Of a DNA stretch of 64,000 nucleotides, positions 24,501-36,500 are shown one piece after another; the stretch's first letter is position 1; each line of letters begins with the position of its first letter. The stretch lies in NCBI RefSeq assembly GCF_000003815.2, contig NC_049993.1, positions 9,714,624 through 9,778,623 of the forward strand. Direction: 5' to 3'. Made by a program: the position numbers and the translations under genes. The notes beneath the pieces were generated by a model. It was not told the origin of the DNA. It saw nothing but the letters and a program-made list of their open reading frames with translations, and did no database searches. Source of the DNA: Branchiostoma floridae. Taxonomy: Eukaryota; Chordata; Leptocardii; Amphioxiformes; Branchiostomatidae.

Positions 24501-27500
24501 TGAATGTCCAAGGATATAAATTATATGGCTGTGAAGAGATATTGTGTGACAGACACTCTTAGAATCTGTAGCGACTTGGAAGCCATCATTATGCAGTAGC
24601 GTGCTACATACAATTGCAGCTTGTGTGATGAATGTTGTTGCACCAAATGAAGTGAAAAGGACAAGTTTAGGAAAGGACTCCATTTTCTGATTATAAAAGT
24701 GAAGATTGGATCTGGGCATGAAATTGGATGCTTCAGAAGGAAAAAAAATCAATGAACCCAGTGAAGATATTCACGACGCCAACAAACGTGACAAAACGGG
24801 AAGATAACAGGGTTGAAGATGCAGTCAGTTTAATTGAGGTTCAAGGGTAGATCACGTACAAGCAGGGGTGCCCAAGTTCGGCACGTGTCCCTGCATTCGG
24901 GATTGACTGCAGCTGGTATAAAATCAATACAAGTGCCACGCATGGCTGGTCACATGCTGCTGGAGGAGAAAGATTCGTGTTTTAGGGATTTGTTCCTGAT
25001 TAAATGGGAATGTGTGGTGTTTGTAGCAGATACTGTTATGGGTGGAATTTGTCTGTCAAAAATAATTTACGACATACTTCATTCAGTTGTCTACTACTAA
25101 ACTTCATGTGGAGGTATGTCTGGTTGCAAAAAGATTCATATTAAGTGATAGCATGATGAAGTGCCAAAGTCATTTACTTTTTAGAATCTGAAACTTCTTT
25201 TACTGTTGAAACATTGTCATAAATAGAGATTCAAACAAGCAAGCAACTCTTGCAAGGAACAATTTTATTTATCATGAACATAAAATATTTCTATTACAAA
25301 ACCACAATATTTAATCTTGCTGAAAATAATACTTTCTCCCTTCCCCGCAGAGGCCATGAGTGCATTTGACTCGCATGAAGAGGGCCGTTTGGTGTACCGG
25401 TACGGCGGCGAGCCAGTCGGCGCCTTCTGGAAACCTGCCACACGACCTCTGACCCCTGCGATCGCCCATGCCATGTTTCTTGACTTGACTCATGACAATC
25501 CATGCGCAATACAGGTATTTGTGTTGTGTGTTCCCTTAGTGTCAAAAATGATAATTATGAAAAGAAAAAGAAAACTAAAGACACTCTATCAAGAGATACT
25601 GAATTAATTTACAACAGTTACTGTCATGGGTTCAATTGTCATCTTGTGTTAAAGTGATGAAGAAAATGAGAAATTTGGAGATGTTGTACTGGTATGTAGA
25701 GATGGTACAATGTTCAGTCAACTTCTAATCCTGAAAACCAAGACCAATATGACAAACAAACTTTGAGTAGTCCATGTTATGGAGAAAGTTGAGCATTCAT
25801 TTGGTAGACTCTTGACTGTATTTACAATCTACAATCCATTATTGCAACTGGTAGTGGGCAAAGTAGTCTGTTAACTTTTCTACTTTGAAGTACAACTACA
25901 TCTTGTATTTTTGCCCTGACAGAAACGTTCTGTGTACGACCCGTTACCGAGTGCTGCTCTGGTTGCCATGGCGAGCTGTGCTATAGGGAGTACCCGTGGT
26001 TACGATGAACTCGTACCTCACCATGTAAGTCCCTATACAGAAAAATTTTTGGCTTTTCAGAATTTCAAATTTGCCTTTATTTCGCACATCAAAAATGATA
26101 AGCTGTAAAATCTAACACTTTTATTAGAAAGTTTTTGTACTGTGCAGTACAGATAAGTGGTTGTTTGGTTTTTTGAAATTCAATTTCTTTTGGTGCAAGC
26201 GAAATCAGTTTCTCCTGTCAATAGTGAGAAAACTGTTGGTTGTACCAAAAGAACTTGAATTTGTAATATAATCCTTTCAAATAACGTTCCAACCTTATGA
26301 AGCTTTACAATTTGATTCTCTGAGAATTGTTTTATCCCTTTTACAATTCACTGACAATTTGAGCCTGCGCTTATAAGCTTGACCTAAGCAAGTGTGTAAA
26401 TGTAACTGTATTTACAAGTCACCATTACAAAAATTCATGGTTATGTAACAATAATGCTTATCAAGAAGAGTAGGGGTGACTCAATGTGCTTGGTTTAATA
26501 CACGACCTGTGGTGAAGCTGAAATAGGTATTGAAAAACTAACTTCATCTTAAATGTTTGCCCCCTATTACCCCTGCCTTGCCCTCTATGTAGATTCATGT
26601 TGTTGAGGAGGCGCGATGTTACCCAGTGTGGGATGATGACTCCAAGAAGGACGACGTCCAATCCGTTAACAATCGCTCCGGTATCATCGCAGCGAAACGG
26701 GCACTCAACCTGCTGCATCAGCAATTAGGCATGGCAGGCTTCAACCAGGTCAGAATGGACATGTAACCTACATTATCGTTTGTACCTTACTTTGTCTTAG
26801 CTATTCATTTTGAGTCAGCTATTTTTTTAAAATCAGTTCAGACATACATGTGGACTAGTAGCCTACTTCAGCAGCCCTGTGTGGCCCAAGGACTAGAAAT
26901 TGGGTATGGGCACTGCTCTATGTACCAAATAGTGGAAAGGGTTCTTTTAACAGACATCATAACATCCATTCAGCACCAAGGACAGGGTTGACCATTATTA
27001 TTGGATTTTTGTTTTCTGTTCAATTACTAAATAAAAAAGGGCTTGGGAACAGTTTTCACTGTTTTTAGATCATTGCTGTCTGATTTTTGATGACATTCCA
27101 CCACAATTGCAAGCAGAACATGGCAGCAATTGGAACAAAGTCAGGATTTGTCATTCATGGATAGATATGGTGTGGACAGTGAGTAATGAGCAGTTGACAC
27201 TTGTCAGAAAAGCTATAACAGCATTCTTTTACCACCCCTCCAATCCTCTTTTATTCTATCCCTGACTTTTTTTCTATGAACAACAAGACTGCCTTTTTCT
27301 AATCATCAGTGGATCAAAAGTTGGGTTTTGTACTGTGAAGAATTTGTTTCAGATTAAATACCCAATGTATTGACATTTGTTTGTTTTGACAGGTTTATGT
27401 TGATCAAGTGGATGAGAATATTGTTGCAGTGACCAGGCACTGCCCCAACTCCCACCATTCGGTCATCCTCGTGGCCAGGACAGCCTTCAAACACCCACAC

Positions 27501-30500
27501 AACCCTCAAGCAACTGGCTACATCCCCCCACTCTGTATACCTGGTATGTAACACTCACACAACCCAGGCTACACTCTGTATACCTGGTATGTAACACTCA
27601 CACAACCCAGCCTACACCCCTCACTCTGTATACCTGGTATGTAACACTCACACAACCCAGGCTACACCCCTCACTCTGTATACCTGGTATGTAACACTCA
27701 CACAACCCAGGCTACACCCCTCACTCTGTATACCTGGTACAGCCTTTTGTGTTATGTCAAAGAAACTTTTATATGATGTCATTGGGACAGCCCAAATCTG
27801 AGATATGAAAACTAGAAGTTCAAATGCAGTACCACCAAATATTGCTCAGTGATCTATAATCAAACCTGTCTTTCAGAACACATACCAAATATCATACCGA
27901 TCAATTTGCAGATTCTTGAGTTATAGAGGTAACAAAACAAAATTAATGCTCTAATGAATGCATCCTTACAATTTTTGGAATATTCTAAGAGATATTGTAA
28001 TACTGTAAAATGCCTCCACCCCTGAGGCATTGTCAAAAATGAGTACAAAGCTCCAATTTTTGGTATGCAAAAGTGAATTGCACGCAGTATTTTAAGCCCA
28101 CCCTCCCCCTGTTTTATAGATTGCTTCTCTGCACATTATTAGGTGTTGTTGAGGAAATCATCCTGGAGGCCCGGTTGGTTCAGAAGTCGCCTGATGAGTT
28201 TAACCAGGACAGAACCTTCATCAACGGACTCAACAACTACCAGCTGGAGATGCAGGAACACATCCAGGTCAGGGGTCAACCTGTCACCTTTTTACTGTGA
28301 AGAGAAAGATTTAGATTTTTTTGTCTAATAGCTTGTTGATTTTGGACACAGTGTTAAGTTATTATCATGGTAGTAAATGCACAGAGTATGCAACTCGGAC
28401 TTATAATAGTTGTTGCTATACATTGTACCATGTACAATTGTTGTGCAATAGAGTTCTCTCTCTATAATAGTTACTGAATATTCTTCAAGTATTTTGCTGT
28501 TTTGAGAGGGGACAGAGACTCAGTCATGTTTAAGACCACATTCTTGCTGCAACAACAAGGATTTAAGCCTGTGGAGTCTATTCTGGGCGTGAGGATGGTA
28601 GCTGAGGAGTTATAAAAATATTAGATAGGTGAATTTTCTCCAGTTAAATGTAGCACAAGTATTACAGTAATGAAGACTTTTAGCTATTTGCAGAACTAAG
28701 AATCATTAAGTTGTAACTTCACACCTGTGTGTGTTTGTGTCCCCCCAGCTATACGGCAGTGCTATGATAGAGCTATCAGGAGGAGGGGAGGGGAGTAACT
28801 CACCTGTATGTGTTTGTGTTCCCCCAGCTATACGGCAGTGCTATGATAGAGCTATCAGGAGGAGGGGAGGGGAGTAACTCACCTGTGCAGGAGGTTGACT
28901 TCATCAACTTCCCACCGGGCAGTATCATCGCATTTCGGTGAGATGGGCATCTCTGAATTTTTGAGGCTGTAGGCATTGGGATGTTATCCACTACATGTAC
29001 GTCTAGGGCGCAGTTCTATTCTGTTCTATTCTGTTCTGTTCTATTACAGGGTAAAGCCAGGAATACCAGGAATCAAACCTATAACCCTCAATCTCACCTC
29101 TGCTAGCCCAACTATTTGGCTACTAGTATTAGGCATGTCAAACCTACCCCCTTCCTGCATTAGAACGCAGCGGCCCGTGGGGCCGTAAATGTTTTTTAAA
29201 AAATCTTAAAAATCAACCGCTTGTATAATGCCAATCAAAGTCGTTCTCTATAATCTATGGAATGTTGACTACCATACTTTCGTATTTTTAATTGAAAATA
29301 TCCATATAATAAGGAGCTAAAAATCATCAAAGTTGGAGATACAGCCGGAAAAATGCCCGGTTTTGACGCCGCGCGCGCGGCACGCTATTTCGAAGGCCGC
29401 CCGGTGGAGATCAAATTTTCAACTCAAAAGCCACAAGCCGCCGTGCATCAGAGAACTCTGGGAATGATTCCAGGTGAAAGGGCAGAGATCAAGGTTCATT
29501 CCAGTGGTTGCACAATTTTGCTACGTCATTCCTGGCGGAAGTTATGGGCCAGAGTTGGGACACCTCCGAAAGTAAGTGGATATTTTTGCCATTTTTCTTG
29601 AATTTAGCAATTTTGTTCATACACAGTGACAAATATAGATATATCACGATCATTATGGTGTAGTTTCTGTTTCTATTTACGCGAGTTTGGCTTGTGGCCT
29701 TAGCGATTCGATTTGAGAGTTTTTTTAGGCAGCCCGCGCACGGCCGTGTAGGGGGAGGGGGGCGTGACATCAAGGACATTGTCTGCGCTATAAATTCAAC
29801 ATATTATCATAAATTCTGTGCTATTTGACCGTAGAATGGCAATATATTTTATGTATTGTGTAGAATACCTTTCATAACCGATGATGTGGCATATTTTGTA
29901 ACAAAAAAAAAGTATTACTATCGTCAATGATATGTTGCGTGCAAACACGTTATCGCCATACTCAATCGGAATTTGTCAGTTGCATGCCGATAGGTATTAA
30001 TTTCGAGATCATTTTTTTAATTTTCTAGTGGACACAAAAGGGACATATCCTTGGCAGATCAACCCAAACAGCAAAATAGAGACTTGTCAAAACTGTTCAC
30101 CAGAGACAAGGCTGCAGACACCGAGACAACAGATCAAGTTTAGACACGACATGTCTGGAGATGCAATATTGGTGACGAACATTCAAAGTTATTTGATCTT
30201 ATTGTTTTGATTTTTAAAGAAGAAAAGCTAAGTTAAGAGAAACTGAATAGAAAAGCAACCTACTAATAATAATCAGAAAATTACTTGAACTAAAAAGTTA
30301 TTTTTTTAGAATGGGTAACACATGTATGAATACTAATTAGCACTTACTATTACTAATGTCATTAATTACGATGTTAATTAGGACAACTGCTAATTAAGCA
30401 TTTTATTGTTAAAAGTTCTTCAAAGTAACATGCAATTTACATTTGTACAACCCATTTAAGTATGCCTACAACATAAATGTAATTAAAAGCCAATGTGTGG

Positions 30501-33500
30501 CTAGTTTTCACCATATATGTATCATTAGCATATTGCTAATTAGCATAAATTCTTAATTATTTATTGATGTTCCTAAAAGTGTGGATACAATCCTGTACTT
30601 ATGTCAACATGCAATGTAGGTTAGCACTGTCTAGTTTTATTTCAGGGAATATGTAATTCAAATAGGGACAAGTGATACAATTACATGTGTTGTTGGAAGT
30701 ACTTGAGGGTAATAACCCTCATTTGCATATTTTGTAATTAATGAAAACTACAAAAATACTTCATTTTTTAATGATTTGTCTTACTTTGAATTAGAAACGT
30801 GAAGTTCTTTCTTAAGCTTGTAGCATGTTTAAGAAATGCAGATTAATTGAATGGTACTATTTGTGGATGAGTAGATTAATTAGAGTTAATAAGGATTAAT
30901 TAATACAAAGTAATGATGATATGTCAAGAAAACAATACGATAGTCTGTCCAGTAATATTATCTTCAAGTGCTGAAAATTTGAAGAATATTTGTTACAGTG
31001 TTTGGAAGATACATTAAAAAGTGTGTAAATAACTGTGCGCTTGTGGTCATTTTCGGTGCCATGTTGAGGTCACCTGTTCCCATAGGGCTAATAGATAAGC
31101 CTCTTCTAATAAAAACGTCCAACTTTTCAACTTTGAAAAATTCTAGAAAATTTCAACATTGTCGGATTTCAACACAATAAAAAGCATTGTAACCAGAAGA
31201 ATCTGATCTGTAATTTGAAAGCAGTTTCAGCAACTTTAACCTTAACCACAATTTTGGTGTGACATGCCTACTAGTATATTTGACTCCACATAATCCTGTA
31301 TCTTGTTTGTACTTAGTCTCTTTGTTAAGGTGCAGTCTTTGGTTGTGTGATTGCCTTGTCGCAGAATTTCCAAAGAGGATAAAGCATTTAAGCCCTTATA
31401 AATGCTGTAATGGTGAAATGTTCTGTCAAAAGAGTTGAATTTTCATACAACACATGTTTCCACAGGGTGTCCCTTCCCCAGCACACACGCCAGGCCGTCT
31501 CCACCCTCAGGGGCTGTCTGAGAGAGTTTGGGTTCCACGTCAGGCCTGGCAGTCCAAAGGGGGAGCAGAGATGGGACTTCCTAAGGTAAGACCCGACAAA
31601 GGGTGCAATGTTTGAGATAACACCTGCATATGCAGGTTAGCGTCGGTACAATTGGAGCTGTGCAGGTTCATGTATATCTCAGCAGTGACTGTACCAGACA
31701 TGTATTACTAAGTGTATGTGGTTTTATGTTGTACTGGTTACCACCAGTAGAAATGTAGTAATTGGTCCGGATGAAGATGGCTTCTCTTTCTAGCCCCCAA
31801 ACCCCCTCCGTTGTTACTGAGCTGTTCCTAATCTATTGTAGATGGCTTCCCTTTCTCCCCTTAGTATTGTTGGGGATCTGTCCCTGTTGAAACTGGACTG
31901 TGTGTACACTGTACCATTGTAGTGTCTCCCCTTTCTCTCCTGCTGTATTGTTAGTGATCTGTCCCTAATGCCCCCTCTATCTCCCCGCAGTATTGTTAGT
32001 GAGCTGTCCCTGTCGGACCTGAACCGTGTACTATACCGGTGTGACTGTTAGTGATTTGTCCCTAATGCCCCCTCTTTCTCCCTGCAGTATCGTTAGTGAG
32101 CTGTCCCTGTCGGATCTGAACCGTGTACTGTACCGGTGTGACCCTGAGGAGAGAGATGAGGGGTGGGGAGGTGGCGTGTACCACATCCCAGGGTGGCAGA
32201 GCCTCAAGTATTGCGGACTACAAGGTAACATGTAACAGGTGGCAAATGAATGAATGAATAAGTAAAACCTAGCCATGTTTAGCTTGTGTCTGCTTCATTT
32301 ATCATCCACTTCAGCATACAAAACCTAAGGCCACACCAAAGTAATTTGTTGTTTCTAGGATTAAGAATTGATGATTCTGAATGGAAATACCGACATGGAA
32401 ACAACTCTGTACACACATTTATTTAAGGCAATTCAATCTCTTTAACTGGATAAAAGTGGGACCCTTTGAGTGACATCCATCACTATTCTACAGCGTTACT
32501 TGAACAACTTGATACACACAATTACTGTAGGTGTACATTATATAGCCAGATGTAAGTTTTCCTCCCTGTTTTCATCTTGAACTGGCTAAGCTTCTACCTT
32601 AAACTGTACAAGAACAAAGGAAAGAGATTAGTTTGGGTCAAATACTATTAGAGTTTTCTGAGTTACATGTTATAGTGACATTTGTTGTGAGCATGATATT
32701 TGTTATGTTTTGATGAACAGCAGCAGTAAATGTTTTTTCCTTGCTACCAGGTTTCATATCTGTGATGGCAGACATCAGAAACACCAATGACCTCGGCCAT
32801 CCCTTCTGTGAAAACCTGCGCCAGGGAGACTGGATGCCAGACTACATCGCTAACAGACTTGTCAGGCACAGGACAACCAAGAAGGTGCATGTTGTATATT
32901 GTATACTAGTAGTTCATGTCTGTCCAGCTGTCTCATCGAAGTGCTTTCTTGCAAGTTAAGGACCGGTGCTAAAGTCATCCATGATGGTAATGATGGTAGC
33001 TACATTCAGAGTTCACTGTAATGATATTCTATAGAATGCTTATCACCATTAATTCTTCATTGATCATAATCCTATTGTCTACCCCTCTAGCTTAGTCAGT
33101 GGTCTGAGGATGTGTTCAGTTGGACATGTCAAAAAATGCATTTCCAGATGTTGAAGATTTGATCCAAGATAAAACACGCACAAAATGTGGTAAAAAATGT
33201 GAGGTCGACCTGAAGTAGACCAGCTAGAGTCGATTCCAAGTCACTGCGAGGGTTGCCATTGTCATCATATACAAATGTTTTCAATTGTTTTCAATTATAT
33301 GTCCAGGAGATTTTATACTTTTGAAATATTTCTAATGCTATTTGAACTTTCTAAATATTTTCCCCGGTCTGTAAAACCTTTGAAATATTCACGATGTGGA
33401 ACAGAATACTTTGAACAGTTTGTAAACAATGGTAACAGCATTTTGCCATTATTTACCATTTTCTACCATATTTTTTGCCGGTGCATAGCACCGGCTATGA

Positions 33501-36500
33501 GACGGGAGAAGCGGTTGCATGGATGCATGGATGCATGGATGGATCGGTCACTTTTTCCAAATAGCCCTTCTATACGTGCTATTGCGTAATCGAGCCAGCG
33601 TGGCCGAGCGGTCTACAGCACGGTACCTATCTTCCGTAGTTCGAACCCCACTTGCTAAATTTTTTTTTCCTTTGTTAGACAAATCTCATGTAGTGTTTTT
33701 TTAATTGAAGAAAGACCAATTCAGTAATTCGATGTTTAAAAACTCTTTTTTCGTGTGATTTTGTTTAACATCCAGGCTTTTTCCAAGATACGCACCGGCC
33801 AGCTTTTTTCAGAAGCTTTCTTGTTTGTAATATTGGGTCAGTGGGCTAGGAAGAAAGCAATTCACACATCCTTGCAAAGTATGGTTAGGTGTCATGCCAA
33901 TGGCCTACCACAAAGGACCCACCAGTGCCCATCAGTGAAATCTAAAAATATACCAGGCAGACAAAGGCTAACTTTTATGGGGCAATAAATTAATTCTACC
34001 ATTTGGCAAGGTTTACTGTTTTTTGTAAATATTTAAGTGAAAGAATCCTGCAGATGTTTGAAAATTATTGTAAATAAAAAGATTTTGTGTGATCTCTTTC
34101 AAAATGTTTCCAAAGTATTCAAAGGAATTCAAATAGATTCAAAATTCCATATTAATTTTTTTGAAAAAATTATAACTGCTGGGGCTTAGATATTCTTTTA
34201 TTCAAAATAATTCGAACTTATTACAATTAATGTCTAAAAACCCTCATGGTGTCTCGGAATGGACTCTATGTATGTGATGATAATCATCATTTGATTATTC
34301 AATCTCCTTTTATTGTCTCCGCTCCAGCTTGGCCAGTGGTTTGAGGGAGTGTTTGACTCCCTGAAGGAGATCCCGAGGTACCTGATCCCATGCTACTTCG
34401 ACGCGATCCTGGCGGGAGCGTACGCCACCATCACGGAGATAACCTGGGGACAGATGTCCGAGTAAGACTTATCACTTTTCTTTTTCACTCCCTAAAAAAA
34501 GGGAAAAAAATCCACAGGTCTTAGTGGCAAGTGTGCAGATGTTGACACACTGGCAGCACCAAATCTTTAGGTGTTTTTTGGCACCTTTAGACAGATTAGC
34601 CGTGGGGCTCGGTGGGCGTCACTCCATGGATAAGGGGGCAAGGGCATGGCGAGTATCGAACTCAGAACCTACTGATTCTGATTCCAACGTTCTAGCCGTT
34701 GCGCCACACAGGCAGCCCTACCATTTCACCCCTACCATTTTTTTTAATTAGTTGTCACCACGTAACGAGACCAAGACATTTCAAGGTGTGACCTGAAGGC
34801 CACTCCAAGGTTACGGGTTACATTGTAACTGTAATTGTAACTGTGGCCGCTCACACAACTGTTAGAACTCATTCAATTGCAAATTTTATGCTGTGTAAGT
34901 ATTGGCTAGAGGCTTGTCAAAAGTTATGGCGTGTGTCAGATATTCAGTACGAGAAGAATGATGTTTTGATGGCGTGATGTACAGTAACAGAAGATGATCG
35001 ACTGTATTTTTTGGTGCAAATGTGATATAATGTCATTAGAATAATGCTATCATTTTTCAACATTTTGGTGTCATAAGCATGTCTTGAACTTTGTCCAGGT
35101 TTGTGACCCGGGGCTCGACACTTGTGCTTGCTTTAGCCCCATTCTGTATTGCCCTAACTGCTGGTAATCTGTGCTTTTCCTAGGTTTGTGACCCAGGGCT
35201 CGACACTGGTCCGTGCTCTGGCCCTGTGCTCAGCCCAGTTCTGTGGAGATGTCGCATCTTCCCCCCTCCCTCACCTCTCCACAAAGATCCTGAAGGACAT
35301 CCCAACGGTGGTCAATGAAGAAACAGGTACATGTACGTTGATGAAGGTTAGACACTCTAGGTAAAAAAAAATTGCTGTCCTTTCTGTGTGAAGGTCTTGG
35401 CAAGTGTGAAGGTCTTGGCACTTTAACCCAACTGTGTATGTCCTCATCAATGTGAGGACATATATTGGATTAGCTGAGAGGCTCAGTGGGTGTCATGTAA
35501 AATGCCTTTCAAAAGGGCACAATATCGGGTTTGTCAGAGGGTTGAACCCAAGGCCTCTTCATTCTGAGCCAAATTCTTTAATGATATGGCACACATTTGT
35601 CACAATATTGGTTTACTCCAGGTAAACAATACCTCAAGACAAATAAATCCCTATCATTGGATTTAAAGAGATTTGCCCTCCATTATGGATGGGTCCAGTA
35701 CCCAGCGTACAGATACAAAACCTTGTTGGGCCGGTCTGAAAAAACAGACTTGCAAAATATCACTGCACCCGATCTTTGACTGATTAGTGAACAGATTATA
35801 CTGGCAGGCATTTATATGTTTTGCTGCTTACCGGTGTAACAGTGGGGTTCAAGGACTGCTAGACTGAAGACGCCGGGACGTCCGGACCTGATCCTTTGGT
35901 ATATCAATTATTCCATAGTGGTAAATGAAGGGAATTACGAGTACCTACTTGTGACGTGTGTGAGTTAGTAAAGGTGTACACCTCTATGTAGCATAATAAA
36001 TGATCAAATATAAAGTTGAACATGGAATCCTGCCAGATTAAAGGACTTCTATACATGCAAAATATCATTAATAGAATTGAGTATGCTGATTACAAAACTA
36101 TTTACATAATCAATGAGACAATGTATGTATGTATGTATGTAATGAGACAATTAAAAAACGATAAAACAACATATGCACAAAATATTTCATGGAGGTATGA
36201 GATCTCAAAACTCTTTCAATTATAGCAATCACATCATCATGTGTAGTCGGCATTCAGAACAGACCTACAACATGGAGCCTTAAAGGTGATTCCTAAACAG
36301 CATAGCAAACAGATTAAAAGCACAACAGGTATAGCCCATAACAAGTGAATTGGACCTAAGATTAGTCCTACTGGTGTACATGCCAAAAACGAAATGGGGA
36401 CAACTAATTGGGTATATGAAACGCTTGTACCCACCATCTGACAAACTACTTCTGCAGGATGAGCAGCTGGGAAAGGTTCCTATGCAAGAACATGGTGGGC

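Larger units (their letters stand above)
22358..25350 (+). other. AGL intron 9 (3 kb), element-rich
   Basis: It contains a truncated non-LTR retrotransposon (22389-22736), a hAT-like MITE (23195-23634) and a three-copy degenerate repeat (24110-24690). The remainder shows nothing recognisable. Confidence 0.75.
32885..34327 (+). other. AGL intron 18
   Basis: It contains a decayed copy of the exon 19 acceptor edge (33061-33140), a GC hairpin (33477-33495), short atgcatgg repeats (33513-33540) and a tRNA-like fragment (33590-33660). No gene is present. Confidence 0.7.
34462..35183 (+). other. AGL intron 19
   Basis: It carries a tRNA-derived SINE-like element on the minus strand (34585-34735) and an upstream copy of the exon 20 acceptor edge (35085-35160). 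Confidence 0.75.

Noticed and set aside
29353-29601. 82-codon GC-rich frame as a gene
   Set aside because: It is not recognisable, has no supporting splice structure and sits inside a probable mobile element; kept only as a note.
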